DNA of 64,000 bases from Arenibacter sp040216555 (GTDB taxonomy: Bacteria > Bacteroidota > Bacteroidia > Flavobacteriales > Flavobacteriaceae). Below, in pieces: positions 7,650 through 16,780 of this stretch. Made by a program: the position numbers and the translations under genes. The stretch covers positions 1-64,000 of the forward strand of contig JAVJOW010000002.1 of the NCBI GenBank assembly GCA_040216555.1, in the 5' to 3' direction. A model generated the notes under the pieces. It was not told the DNA's origin. It ran no database searches and saw nothing but the letters and a program-made list of their open reading frames with translations. Within the stretch, counting starts at the first letter, position 1. Each line of letters starts with the position of its first letter.

Positions 7650-10493
7650 ATGGCTGAACAAAAAAGACTTTTCTTACTTGATGCATATGCACTCATTTTT
7701 CGGGGTTATTATGCACTTATAAAAAACCCAAGAATAAACTCCAAAGGAATGGATACCTCCGCCATCATGGGATTTATGAATTCTTTATTGGACGTAATAA
7801 GAAGGGAAAAGCCGGATCATTTGGCAGTTTGTTTTGACAAGGGAGGAAGCGCCGACCGTACCGAAATGTTTGCCGAATACAAAGCCAATAGGGACACCAC
7901 TCCAGACGCCATTAAAATAGCCGTGCCTTATATTCAGAATATATTGAAGGCTATGCATATTCCCGTAGTGGAACTGGAAGGAATGGAGGCCGATGATATT
8001 ATTGGCACCTTGGCCAAGCAGGCAGAAAAAGAAGACTATAAGGTATATATGGTTACCCCGGATAAAGATTTTGGACAATTGGTATCCGAGAACATATTTA
8101 TGTACCGCCCGGCAAGATTGGGCAATGGCATAGAAATTTGGGGCATCCCCGAAGTCCAAAAACGCTTTGGGGTTGAACGTCCGGAACAGGTAATAGATTA
8201 TTTGGGGATGATGGGCGATGCAAGCGACAACATACCCGGATTACCAGGAGTGGGCGACAAGACAGCCAAAAAGTTTATTGAGGAATTCGGTTCAATGGAA
8301 AATTTGCTTGCCAATACCGATAAGCTCAAAGGCAAAATGAAGGAAAAGATTCAGGAAAATGCGGAGTTGGGCATTCTTTCCAAGAAACTGGCCACCATAT
8401 TTGTGGATTGCGATGTAACCTTTGACGCCAAAGATTACGAGCTTTCCATGCCCGATGGCGAAAAAGTACAGGAGATTTTCGAGGAGTTGGAATTCCGGAG
8501 GCTTAAGGACCAATTTTTAAAGCTCTTTTCGTCAGAATCGGATAGCGATAGCACAGCGGAGAGTAAGCAAGAGTCCAGCACTTCAAAAAAGCAACAAACA
8601 GAGGCTGGTGGAGGCCAATTTTCCTTATTCGGTGGTGACGGTCAGGTCACTGGAGGAACTATAAAAGAAGTATCCAGCAGGAAGAGCATAAAGGAAGTTT
8701 CCCATGTATACCAGAGCATACAGCCCGGTATGGCCATGAAACTTTTTATCCAGAATTTAATGAAACAAACCTCAGTTTGTTTTGACACCGAAACCACCGG
8801 ACTTAATCCACTTACGGCCGAGTTGGTGGGAATAGCTTTTAGCTGGGAAGCCGGTAAAGGATTTTATGTTCCATTTCCTGAAGACAGGGAGCAGGCACAG
8901 GAGATCGTTGAACAGTTGCGTCCTTTTTTTGAGGCGGAAGACATTGAAAAAATTGGGCAGAACCTAAAGTATGACATCAAGGTGCTGCACAAATATAACA
9001 TCTCCATAAAAGGCAAATGCTTTGATACCATGCTTGCGCATTACCTTATTAATCCGGACATGCGTCATAACATGGATGTACTGGCGGAAACTTATTTAAA
9101 CTACACCCCCGTTTCAATAACGGAGCTAATTGGAAAAAAAGGGAAAAACCAATTATCTATGAGGGATGTACCTTTGGAACAACAAACCGAATATGCCGTA
9201 GAGGATGCCGATATCACTTTTCAATTGGCACAACACTTTAGACCAGAATTGAAAGAGGCTAAGACCGAAGAATTATTCAATAATATAGAAATTCCCTTAT
9301 TACACGTCTTGGCCGACATGGAACAGGAAGGGATCAACCTGGACAAGGCCTTTTTAAATTCGCTTGCCAAGGATCTGGATAATGACATTAAAAACCTGGA
9401 ATTAAAGATCTACAAAGAAGCAGGAGAGGAATTCAATATTGCTTCGCCAAAACAATTGGGTGAAATATTATTCGATAAGCTAAAACTAGTGGACAAACCC
9501 AAAAAGACAAAAACAGGTCAATATTCCACTGCCGAAGATGTACTATCCTATCTGGCCAAGGACCATGAAATAATTCAAAGCGTATTGGATTATCGGGGAC
9601 TCAGCAAACTAAAAAGTACCTATGTGGATGCCCTACCGGAACAAATTGAGGAAAGTACTGGCAGAGTACATACGGACTATATGCAAACCGTTGCCGCTAC
9701 CGGGCGTTTAAGCAGCAACAATCCCAACCTACAAAACATCCCCATTAGAACGGAACGGGGAAGGCAGGTAAGAAAGGCATTTATTCCAAGAAACGAAAAC
9801 TACACCTTATTGGCAGCGGATTATTCTCAGATAGAATTGCGGATTATTGCCGCGCTCAGCGATGAGTCTACCATGATAGAAGCCTTTAAAAACGGAGAGG
9901 ATATTCACGCCTCCACCGCCTCCAAGGTATTTAATGTCCCGTTAGAGGATGTTACCAGGGAACAGAGAAGCAATGCCAAGACTGTGAATTTTGGAATAAT
10001 ATATGGAGTATCGGCTTTTGGATTGAGCAACCAAACCGACCTATCCAGGACAGAAGCCAAGGAGCTAATAGAGACCTATTATAAAACCTACCCCAAATTG
10101 CGCAATTATATAAGTGAGCAAATAGAATTCGCAAGGGAAAATGGGTACGTTCAAACCGTGTTGGGCAGACGAAGGTATCTTAAAGACATAAACGGTAGCA
10201 ACGCCATTGTACGTGGAGCCGCGGAACGCAACGCAGTAAACGCGCCGATTCAGGGAAGTGCCGCTGATATTATAAAAATTGCAATGATCAATATTCATAA
10301 AAAACTCGAAGAAGGAAAATACCAAAGTAAGATGCTCCTACAAGTGCATGATGAATTGGTGTTCGACGTATATAAGCCCGAATTGGAGGAATTAAAGACC
10401 ATGATCAAGACAGAAATGGAAAACGCCTATAAATTATCCGTGCCCTTGGATGTGGAATTGGGCGTTGGAAATAATTGGCTGGAGGCCCATTAG
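7650..10493 (+). CDS. polA: DNA polymerase I
   Basis: The 947-residue protein carries all three PolA activities. Residues 1-290 form the 5'-3' exonuclease, with DAYALIFRGYYAL at the start and DASDNIPG-type metal ligands. After a low-complexity Ser/Gly-rich linker (about 295-345) comes the 3'-5' proofreading domain, with intact DTET at 379-382. The polymerase domain has motif A DYSQIELR (catalytic Asp near 724), motif B around RSNAKTVNFGIIYG (from about 772) and motif C HDE (Asp near 901). It fills gaps and removes RNA primers during lagging-strand synthesis and repair. The catalytic residues I checked are present, so proofreading should be functional. A strong hairpin terminator follows. Confidence 0.98.
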   Translation: MAEQKRLFLLDAYALIFRGYYALIKNPRINSKGMDTSAIMGFMNSLLDVIRREKPDHLAVCFDKGGSADRTEMFAEYKANRDTTPDAIKIAVPYIQNILKAMHIPVVELEGMEADDIIGTLAKQAEKEDYKVYMVTPDKDFGQLVSENIFMYRPARLGNGIEIWGIPEVQKRFGVERPEQVIDYLGMMGDASDNIPGLPGVGDKTAKKFIEEFGSMENLLANTDKLKGKMKEKIQENAELGILSKKLATIFVDCDVTFDAKDYELSMPDGEKVQEIFEELEFRRLKDQFLKLFSSESDSDSTAESKQESSTSKKQQTEAGGGQFSLFGGDGQVTGGTIKEVSSRKSIKEVSHVYQSIQPGMAMKLFIQNLMKQTSVCFDTETTGLNPLTAELVGIAFSWEAGKGFYVPFPEDREQAQEIVEQLRPFFEAEDIEKIGQNLKYDIKVLHKYNISIKGKCFDTMLAHYLINPDMRHNMDVLAETYLNYTPVSITELIGKKGKNQLSMRDVPLEQQTEYAVEDADITFQLAQHFRPELKEAKTEELFNNIEIPLLHVLADMEQEGINLDKAFLNSLAKDLDNDIKNLELKIYKEAGEEFNIASPKQLGEILFDKLKLVDKPKKTKTGQYSTAEDVLSYLAKDHEIIQSVLDYRGLSKLKSTYVDALPEQIEESTGRVHTDYMQTVAATGRLSSNNPNLQNIPIRTERGRQVRKAFIPRNENYTLLAADYSQIELRIIAALSDESTMIEAFKNGEDIHASTASKVFNVPLEDVTREQRSNAKTVNFGIIYGVSAFGLSNQTDLSRTEAKELIETYYKTYPKLRNYISEQIEFARENGYVQTVLGRRRYLKDINGSNAIVRGAAERNAVNAPIQGSAADIIKIAMINIHKKLEEGKYQSKMLLQVHDELVFDVYKPELEELKTMIKTEMENAYKLSVPLDVELGVGNNWLEAH

Positions 10494-10506
10494 GCCCAGG
10501 CTTATA

Positions 10507-10550
10507 AAAAACAGGAATGCCGTTGTTTTAAACCAACGGCATTCCTGTTT
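10507..10550. terminator. Rho-independent terminator after polA, probably bidirectional
   Basis: A 15-bp perfect stem pairs ACAGGAATGCCGTTG (10511-10525) with 10534-10548 around an 8-nt loop. A-rich sequence precedes and T-rich sequence follows, so it may also end the convergent lipoprotein gene. Confidence 0.85.
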
Positions 10551-10575
10551 TAAGTTATAGCTATTGATCAGGATA

Positions 10576-11076
10576 TTATTTTCTCTTAAAGAGAAGCTGT
10601 CCACCTGCATTTAAATTTGGAATATCAAGGTCAGCTGCATCCAAGGTCATAACATCGCCATCAATGGTCACATCTACAGAGATCTCCTGCTGATATTCAT
10701 CCGTATAGGTTAGTTTGCCATCGGCATAAACATATACAGTGGTTTCCGTATCCTTTTCGGTAGGACAAGGAATATCAAAACCATTCCCTTCAGAATTTAG
10801 ACCAATTTCCAGATACTGGATCGAATTTTCAATGATAACCGTTAAATCCTGTTTAAAATCGAAACTCAGCACATAACACTCTTTCGCAGTCAAAAAGTCC
10901 AATAAATCCCTGGCATTTTTTTCATCATCACTGGCGGTATCATTGTTAACCTTAAGTTCATAGGCCTGCCACACGCCCACTATCGAATCCTCCTTGGATT
11001 TATCATCATCACTGTCCGAGGAACATGAAAAGAAAAGACCGGTAACAAGAAAAAGTAATAAAAACTTAATTTTCAT
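10576..11076 (-). CDS. Lipocalin-like lipoprotein of unknown function
   Basis: The 166-residue protein starts with a lipoprotein signal peptide: a basic start, a hydrophobic run and the lipobox LFFSC with Cys18. An acidic SDSDDDKS linker follows, of the kind found in lipoproteins of this phylum. The mature part begins IVGVWQAYELK, which resembles the first strand of the lipocalin-like domains that are frequent in Flavobacteriaceae, and the rest is rich in predicted beta strands. Two further cysteines (in KECY and IPCP) may form a disulfide. The function is unknown; a small ligand-binding or structural role at the outer membrane is only an inference. It is convergent with polA and appears to be a single-gene unit. 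Confidence 0.75.
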   Translation of the reverse strand: MKIKFLLLFLVTGLFFSCSSDSDDDKSKEDSIVGVWQAYELKVNNDTASDDEKNARDLLDFLTAKECYVLSFDFKQDLTVIIENSIQYLEIGLNSEGNGFDIPCPTEKDTETTVYVYADGKLTYTDEYQQEISVDVTIDGDVMTLDAADLDIPNLNAGGQLLFKRK

Positions 11077-11411
11077 CTTTTTTTAAAATTTACATTGTAT
11101 TAAAAGCTAACGCATTATAGCACAAATTAGTATCCATAAATCCAAACAATTAAACGCTCCTCCCAAAGCCAACTTGAGCAGCACGGAAAAACTAAATAAA
11201 TTACATCCCTAATGCATTTTGATTTAAAAGCATTGCCAAGGTTTTAGCAATCCTCCCTATTAATACGGTAGCCAATATTACCTCTTCGGATCTGTGGAGA
11301 ACAAAAAGACTTATAGCCTGCAAAAACCAATTGTTGGGATTACAAAGGGTTGGCAAAGTTTGCTTAATTTCACAATATTGGAAAAATCTATAAAATAATA
11401 AGAAACAACCA

Positions 11412-11442
11412 TTTGGAATTCAACTTAATAATTGTACATTTG
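11412..11442 (+). promoter_or_regulatory. Promoter of the rplM-rpsI operon
   Basis: TTTG (11412-11415), a 19-nt spacer and TACATTTG (11435-11442) match the Bacteroidota housekeeping promoter exactly. The start site is expected near 11449. A short hairpin, CCCGT with ACGGG (11446-11458), falls at the very start of the leader. The rest of the gap 11077-11411 shows no gene and no other clear signal. Confidence 0.85.
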
Positions 11443-11489
11443 CAGCCCGTTAAACGGGATTGAAGTGTTTAATCAATAAATATATTAGT

Positions 11490-11945
11490 GTGGATACATT
11501 AAGCTACAAGACGATTTCGGCCAATAAGGCGACCGTTGACAAACAATGGTTACTAGTTGATGCTGAAGGAGAAACATTGGGCCGTCTTGCTTCTAAAGTA
11601 GCGCAGTTACTTAGAGGGAAGTACAAGCCTAGTTTTACACCACATGTTGATTGTGGGGATAATGTTGTTATTATCAATGCAGAAAAAATCAACCTAACCG
11701 GAAAGAAGTGGGATTCAAAAACTTACGTTCGTCACACCGGTTATCCAGGAGGCCAGAGGTTTACAACGGCTAAAGAAATGTTGGCTAAAGATCCAGCGCG
11801 TATAATAGAGAAATCGATTAAAGGTATGTTGCCCAAAAACAAATTGGGTGCAGAACTTTTCCGTAATCTGAAGGTATATGCCGGAGCAGCCCACAACCAA
11901 GAAGCACAAAAACCAACAGCAATTAACTTAAACGATTTTAAGTAA
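11490..11945 (+). CDS. rplM: 50S ribosomal protein L13
   Basis: The 151-residue L13 protein binds 23S rRNA early in large-subunit assembly. The family blocks are visible: WLLVDAEGETLGRLAS, LRGKYKPSFTPHVDCGDNVV, and KMLPKN-like GMLPKNKLG with HNQEAQKP near the end. The start is GTG at 11490, giving MDTLSYKTISANK, the standard start in this family; an upstream TTG at 11460 would add ten residues unlike L13. The stop codon overlaps the rpsI start as TAATG, so the two are translationally coupled. The operon is driven by the promoter at 11412-11442. Confidence 0.97.
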   Translation: MDTLSYKTISANKATVDKQWLLVDAEGETLGRLASKVAQLLRGKYKPSFTPHVDCGDNVVIINAEKINLTGKKWDSKTYVRHTGYPGGQRFTTAKEMLAKDPARIIEKSIKGMLPKNKLGAELFRNLKVYAGAAHNQEAQKPTAINLNDFK

Positions 11946-12331
11946 TGGAAATGATTCATAAAATTGGTAGAAGAAAAACTGCGGTTGCCAGAGTTTATGT
12001 TACAGAAGGAAATGGTAACATTACTATTAACAAGAGAGACTTAAGCAACTATTTTCCTACAGCAACATTACAGTACAAAGTAAAGCAGCCATTTACCTTA
12101 ACCAACAACGAAGAAAACTTCGACGTAAAAGTTAATGTATATGGTGGCGGTATTACAGGACAGGCGGAAGCAGTTCGTCTGGCATTGTCCAGAGCATTAT
12201 GCGAAATGGATGCCGAGAACAGATTGGTTCTTAAGCCAGAAGGTCTTTTAACTAGAGATCCAAGAATGGTTGAACGTAAGAAATTCGGTCAGAAGAAAGC
12301 TCGTAAGAAATTCCAGTTCTCTAAACGTTAA
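11945..12331 (+). CDS. rpsI: 30S ribosomal protein S9
   Basis: The 128-residue S9 protein sits in the head of the small subunit, with its C-terminal tail reaching the P-site tRNA. The start IGRRKTAVARVYV, the middle GGGITGQAEAVRLALSRAL and the basic tail ending in FSKR are diagnostic, and the terminal Lys-Arg is the tRNA-contacting end. The start codon overlaps the rplM stop by one base. The order rplM-rpsI followed by rpsB-tsf is common in Bacteroidota. No terminator-like hairpin with a T-run follows, so readthrough into the rpsB leader is possible. Confidence 0.98.
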   Translation: MEMIHKIGRRKTAVARVYVTEGNGNITINKRDLSNYFPTATLQYKVKQPFTLTNNEENFDVKVNVYGGGITGQAEAVRLALSRALCEMDAENRLVLKPEGLLTRDPRMVERKKFGQKKARKKFQFSKR

Positions 12332-12604
12332 TACCGTATTAACAAATCAAATACTGAAATACGGCAATGCTCTTGATGATCATCATGAAGAAATTGGCAG
12401 ATTTGGTATAATTTTAATTGTTCATTGAAAACCCTTGTCATAGGGTAAGTAATAATCCAAAGTTAATCATAGGGTTTCTCCTTAAGGAAAAATTCAATGT
12501 ATTCAAATTCTGGATAAATTAGTTTAGCATCTAAATATTAAAGGCTGCCTACAGGTACCACTTTAGTATTGCTAATTCAAAGGAACGTAAACTAAAAAAT
12601 AAAA
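12332..12604 (+). promoter_or_regulatory. Long rpsI-rpsB intergenic leader with several short hairpins
   Basis: This 273-nt gap has no ORF of note. It can form CCGTATT with AATACGG near its start, then ACCC(N8)GGGT around 12430-12446, and a TCCTTAAGGA palindrome near 12478-12487. None is followed by a T-run. It may hold the rpsB promoter and an S2 autoregulatory leader; this is an inference from its length and position only. Confidence 0.3.
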
Positions 12605-13675
12605 ATGGCAAACAAAGTTGAAGTAAAAGACCTTTTAGAGGCAGGTGTACATTTTGGTCACCTTACCAGAAAATGGAATCCGAACATGGCTCCCTATATC
12701 TACATGGAGCGTAACGGAATTCACGTTATCAATCTTTATAAAACAGTTGCAAAATTGGAAGAGACCAACGAGGCTCTTAAAAAAATTGCAGCTTCAGGTA
12801 GAAAAATACTTTTCGTAGCTACCAAAAAACAAGCAAAGGATATTGTTGCTGAAAAAGCAGGCAATGTAAACATGCCGTACATCACTGAAAGATGGCCAGG
12901 TGGTATGTTGACCAATTTCGTTACTATTCGTAAAGCCGTTAAGAAAATGGCTTCTATTGATAGAATGAAAAAAGACGGTACCTTTAACACCCTTTCCAAG
13001 AAAGAGCGTTTACAAGTTGACCGTTTGCGTGCCAAGTTGGAAAAGAACTTAGGTTCTATTTCTGAAATGACACGTCTACCAGCTGCTTTGTTCATTGTTG
13101 ACACCATGCGTGAGCACATCGCTGTAAAAGAAGCACAAAAATTGAACATTCCAATTTTTGCAATGGTAGATACCAATTCCGATCCACGACCAATCGATTT
13201 TATCGTTCCGTCCAATGATGATGCCTCCAAATCCATAGAGGTCATTATGGCATCTGTAACTGCAGCTATTGCAGAAGGATTAACAGAACGTAAATCTGAA
13301 AAGCAAAGTGAAAAAGAAGGTGGAGACGAAGCCAAACCAAAGGAGAAAAAAGCAAAGGTAGCCTCAGAAGAAAAAGAATCAGAACCAAAAGCAGAGAAAG
13401 CTCCCAAAAAAGCTAGTACTTCTGGAGACGATCTAACTAAAGTAGAAGGCATTGGCCCAAAGATTGCTGAAATTTTTCAAGAAGCAGGTATAAACACTTT
13501 TGCTGATCTAGCCGACAAATCAGAAGAAGATCTTAAGGACATTCTTACTGAATCAGGCCCAAGATACGCTTCCAAAAATCCAGCTTCATGGCCTAAGCAG
13601 GCTCAAATGGCTGCAGATGGCAAATGGGATGAATTGCAGGAATGGCAAGATAGCGTAAAGGGAGGGATAGAATAA
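12605..13675 (+). CDS. rpsB: 30S ribosomal protein S2 with a C-terminal helix-hairpin-helix extension
   Basis: Residues 1-228 are a normal S2: LLEAGVHFGHLTRKWNP at the start, ITERWPGGMLTNF, and FAMVDTNSDPRPIDFIVP. A Lys/Glu-rich linker follows (about 229-275). The last 80 residues form a compact domain starting LTKVEGIGPKIAEIFQEAGI, with the two Gly-rich turns typical of helix-hairpin-helix or Rad51-N-like folds, ending WPKQAQMAADGKWDELQEWQ. Bacterial S2 is usually about 230-260 residues, so this is about 100 longer. From memory, similar tails occur on S2 or L21 in other Bacteroidota. S2 recruits S1 to the ribosome; the tail may bind RNA or a protein, but its job is not known. tsf follows. 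Confidence 0.96.
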   Translation: MANKVEVKDLLEAGVHFGHLTRKWNPNMAPYIYMERNGIHVINLYKTVAKLEETNEALKKIAASGRKILFVATKKQAKDIVAEKAGNVNMPYITERWPGGMLTNFVTIRKAVKKMASIDRMKKDGTFNTLSKKERLQVDRLRAKLEKNLGSISEMTRLPAALFIVDTMREHIAVKEAQKLNIPIFAMVDTNSDPRPIDFIVPSNDDASKSIEVIMASVTAAIAEGLTERKSEKQSEKEGGDEAKPKEKKAKVASEEKESEPKAEKAPKKASTSGDDLTKVEGIGPKIAEIFQEAGINTFADLADKSEEDLKDILTESGPRYASKNPASWPKQAQMAADGKWDELQEWQDSVKGGIE

Positions 13676-13718
13676 TTCTCTTTTTACTTAAAACAGAATA
13701 TAAATTTAACATTAACCC

Positions 13719-13747
13719 AGATTAGGATTACATTTCTATCCTAATCT
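13719..13747 (+). promoter_or_regulatory. rpsB-tsf intergenic hairpin, not a classical terminator
   Basis: A perfect 10-bp stem (AGATTAGGAT with ATCCTAATCT) closes a 9-nt loop 25 nt before the tsf start. No T-run follows; the next bases are AGGTGAAAATT. It may act as an attenuator or processing site that sets the ratio of S2 to EF-Ts, as a hairpin in the same gap does in E. coli. This is an inference. Confidence 0.5.
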
Positions 13748-13771
13748 AGGTGAAAATTAAAACAAAATAAA

Positions 13772-14596
13772 ATGGCTAAAATTACCGCCGCTGAGGTAAA
13801 CAAATTAAGACAAACAACGGGTGCAGGCATGATGGATTGCAAAAATGCATTGGTTGAAGCAGAAGGAGATTTTGAATTGGCAATTGAAATCTTACGTAAA
13901 AAAGGACAAAAAGTTGCCGCTAAAAGAGCTGACCGCGATTCTTCCGAGGGTGCTGCTATTGCCAAAGTAAATGCAGACAACACTACTGGAGTTATCATTT
14001 CTTTGAACTGCGAAACCGATTTCGTTGCGAAGAACGACACTTTTGTTGCTTTGGCCAACGACTTGGCAGACCTAGCCCTAAACTTCGACACTAAAGAAGA
14101 TTTCTTGAATGCCGATTACAAAGGAAACTCTGTACAGGATAAACTTACTGAACAAACAGGTGTTATTGGCGAGAAAATTGAAATAGGTGGATTCAGCAAA
14201 CTTTCAGCTCCATTTGTTGGTTCTTACATTCACGCTGGAAACAAAATAGCTACTTTAGTAGGACTTTCTGCTGCTGTTGAGGGTGCAGACGTTGCCGCTA
14301 AAGATGTTGCCATGCAGGCAGCCGCTATGAATCCAGTAGCTTTGAACGAAGAAGGAGTTGATCAGTCTATTATTGATAAAGAAATTGAAATTGCCAAAGA
14401 TCAATTACGTCAAGAAGGAAAGCCAGAAGCCATGTTGGACAATATCGCCAAAGGTAAATTGAACCGTTTTTTCAAAGACAATACCTTGGTGAACCAAGAT
14501 TTTATCAAGGACAGCAAACAAAGTGTAGCCCAATACGTAAAATCTGTTGATTCCAAATTGGAAGTGACAGGATTTAAAAGGGTTGCTTTAGGATAA
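13772..14596 (+). CDS. tsf: Elongation factor Ts
   Basis: The 274-residue guanine nucleotide exchange factor for EF-Tu has the family start ITAAEVNKLRQTTGAGMMDC with the UBA-like N-terminal domain (1-55). The signature SLNCETDFVAKNDTF (about 75-90) contains the Thr-Asp-Phe-Val residues that intrude into EF-Tu and release GDP. Two dimer-type core subdomains follow. It is paired with rpsB as in most bacteria, with 96 nt between them containing a hairpin. A strong terminator directly after the stop ends the block. Confidence 0.98.
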   Translation: MAKITAAEVNKLRQTTGAGMMDCKNALVEAEGDFELAIEILRKKGQKVAAKRADRDSSEGAAIAKVNADNTTGVIISLNCETDFVAKNDTFVALANDLADLALNFDTKEDFLNADYKGNSVQDKLTEQTGVIGEKIEIGGFSKLSAPFVGSYIHAGNKIATLVGLSAAVEGADVAAKDVAMQAAAMNPVALNEEGVDQSIIDKEIEIAKDQLRQEGKPEAMLDNIAKGKLNRFFKDNTLVNQDFIKDSKQSVAQYVKSVDSKLEVTGFKRVALG

Positions 14597-14614
14597 TCCT
14601 GAAGTACCAAGCAT

Positions 14615-14649
14615 AAAAAAACGCCTTTACAATGTAAAGGCGTTTTTTT
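14615..14649 (+). terminator. Rho-independent terminator after tsf
   Basis: A 10-bp stem, ACGCCTTTAC with GTAAAGGCGT (14621-14643), has a 3-nt loop and is followed by a run of T. The A-run on the other side means it could also act on the minus strand. The remaining 150 nt to the M61 gene show no feature. Confidence 0.88.
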
Positions 14650-14805
14650 ATGTACTAAAATCAGATTATAGAATTTGCAAGTCCTAAAAAAGCACAAGGA
14701 AATCGTAATCCAACTCCCTTTTAAACATTAGCATTGAATTGCGATAATACATTCCAATTTAAACACTTAATCTCATTTCACAAGGCTTTATCAGACAGGT
14801 ACGCA

Positions 14806-16698
14806 CTACCCTTTCAACCAGGCTTCCCGCAATTTGATCTGTTGTTCGCTAGCCCCTTCCATTGGAACCAACTTAACGACATCCAAAGTAGGCACTCCAA
14901 CCTTCCCGCTCAAGGTAATCTCCTCCTCCCCTCTTTGCACCACCATTACAATTTCCTTGTCGGAATCCCAATTTATGCTTTGCCCTATAAGCAATCGAAT
15001 ATTGACCAGATTGGTCATTTTACCATCAACACTCTTAATTATATCTCCGCCCTGAGCTCCCAAATTTTTAAAAAAACTGTTCAATTGAATACCTTCCCTA
15101 ACAAAAATGGCATTGTCATTTGCCGGATCTACATCTATGTAAGGTACCTCACCATCAAAAAAATATCCTGTAGACTCTTCCTGCTCCGTTGTTTGTAGCC
15201 CCACCTTTTTCCAATACGCATCGTAATCTATAGGTGTATTTCCAATGACATTGGTATTAAAGAATTCTCCTATTTCCGGATACGTCATAGCAACGATTTC
15301 TTCAATCAATTTATCATCCTCAAAGGGTTTGGAATCTCCATATTTTTTGGAAAGTTCCTTCATCAACCATAAAACACCTTTTTCCCCTCTACTTAATTCC
15401 CTAAGGTTGATATCCAAAGCCATATTTATCAATGCCCCTTTTTCATAAACGTTGGCATAATTCTTCTTGTAAGGCTCCTCCAGAATATTTTTGCTCATTA
15501 CCGTAAAGGACATATTATCATCATAGGTTTTGGATCTCTCGACCTTCTCCATTAGTCTTTTATAAAAATCATCCTCGGTAATCAACCCTTGTTGAATTTG
15601 AAAAAGATTGGCAAAATATTCGGTAGTCCCTTCATACATCCATAAGTGCATGGACATTTTAGGGTGATTAAAGTCAAAATATTGTATTTCATAGGAGTGA
15701 ATCGTCAAGGGAGTAACAATATGAAAAAATTCATGGGCCACCGTGTCAAAAATTGCCTCTTCCAATCGCTCCTTAGATATTTGTTCCGGCATGACCACTA
15801 CCGTGGAAGTATGGTGCTCCAATGCCCCAAAACCCTTAGCGTCATTATCATCCATATTGGAAAGATAAAGGATAATGGTGTAGTGCTTGGTACTGTTAAT
15901 ATCTCCCAAAAATGCTTTTTGACCCCGCATCATTTTTTCCATCCCCGCCTTTAAACTAGTAGCTGTAAAAAGACCATTGGGAGAATAAACACTTAAGGTT
16001 ACCTCAATATCGTTTACTTGAAATGTTTCCGTACTTGGGCTGGAGTACATTATAGGATTATCTATAACCTCAAAATAACGATTGACCACAAAAATATCTG
16101 TTTCCGGCCTATTTACATCCTGCAATCCCTTAACCAAGGACGTTACAGGCTCCAATCCATCTGGGGCAGAAATTTCCAATGAATAGGGTATTTCCTCAAG
16201 GCCTTTAAAATAACCTACAAAGCCATGAAGGTTCAACATAAAGTTCTTCCCCTTAAGAATATTGGTCCCGGACGGTGAAAAGACAGGCTCTTTTACCTCT
16301 ACTTCGGTATCATAGGTATCGTTTACCCAATAATCAATTTTATCCAAATTCTTGGCATTGATAATTCTCCAAGTATTATCATCCAATTTATCCACTTTTA
16401 ACTCGCCTCCTTTGTAATCCAAGGCCTTGAATTGCTCTATATATTTTCCATAATTATCATCGCTATAGGTGCCCGGCACTGTCTTAGGAATAAAAAAGGA
16501 AACTGTGTCGGTTACGAATGCAGCTGGATCCAAAACCACATTTACTTTATCGTCCACAACATTTATCAAATCGATTTTCGCAATTACGGATGCCTTATCG
16601 GCAGACACCAGAGCCTTGGTGGTGCCACATCCTTGGAGCACCAAAATTGCAAACCCTAAAATCCATGATTTTTTGAACAACCCTATTTTATTTGTCAT
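14806..16698 (-). CDS. M61-family metallopeptidase lipoprotein with PDZ domain
   Basis: This 630-residue protein has a lipoprotein signal with lipobox VLQGC (Cys24). The N-terminal part is beta-rich, as in glycyl aminopeptidase relatives. The zinc motif HEFFH occupies residues 322-326 in TVAHEFFHIVTPL, and the third ligand is the Glu of MYEGTTEYFAN about 50 residues later. A C-terminal PDZ-like segment, FFKNLGAQGGDIIKSVDG, is followed by a strand-rich tail. M61 enzymes remove N-terminal Gly or Ala residues from peptides; this one is probably anchored in the outer or inner membrane facing the periplasm. It is divergent from pyrH. All zinc ligands are present, so activity is expected. Confidence 0.9.
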   Translation of the reverse strand: MTNKIGLFKKSWILGFAILVLQGCGTTKALVSADKASVIAKIDLINVVDDKVNVVLDPAAFVTDTVSFFIPKTVPGTYSDDNYGKYIEQFKALDYKGGELKVDKLDDNTWRIINAKNLDKIDYWVNDTYDTEVEVKEPVFSPSGTNILKGKNFMLNLHGFVGYFKGLEEIPYSLEISAPDGLEPVTSLVKGLQDVNRPETDIFVVNRYFEVIDNPIMYSSPSTETFQVNDIEVTLSVYSPNGLFTATSLKAGMEKMMRGQKAFLGDINSTKHYTIILYLSNMDDNDAKGFGALEHHTSTVVVMPEQISKERLEEAIFDTVAHEFFHIVTPLTIHSYEIQYFDFNHPKMSMHLWMYEGTTEYFANLFQIQQGLITEDDFYKRLMEKVERSKTYDDNMSFTVMSKNILEEPYKKNYANVYEKGALINMALDINLRELSRGEKGVLWLMKELSKKYGDSKPFEDDKLIEEIVAMTYPEIGEFFNTNVIGNTPIDYDAYWKKVGLQTTEQEESTGYFFDGEVPYIDVDPANDNAIFVREGIQLNSFFKNLGAQGGDIIKSVDGKMTNLVNIRLLIGQSINWDSDKEIVMVVQRGEEEITLSGKVGVPTLDVVKLVPMEGASEQQIKLREAWLKG

Positions 16699-16757
16699 TT
16701 TCTACTGATTTTTTTTTTAACGTTAATTTCAAAAATGCCATAGCCCCTCTAGGCACT

Positions 16758-16780
16758 AAAATGCCAGGAAATGGCATTTT
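16758..16780. repeat. Short perfect inverted repeat between the M61 and pyrH genes
   Basis: AAAATGCCA (16758-16766) pairs with TGGCATTTT (16772-16780) around a 5-nt loop. Another AAAATGCCA lies at about 16733-16741. The site is in the divergent gap, so it could be an operator. There is no T-run beyond the stem to support a terminator. Confidence 0.4.

Noticed and set aside
14734..15198. 154-codon plus-strand frame opposite the M61 peptidase gene
   Set aside because: It is an antisense shadow of the C-terminal PDZ region of a clearly recognised protein.
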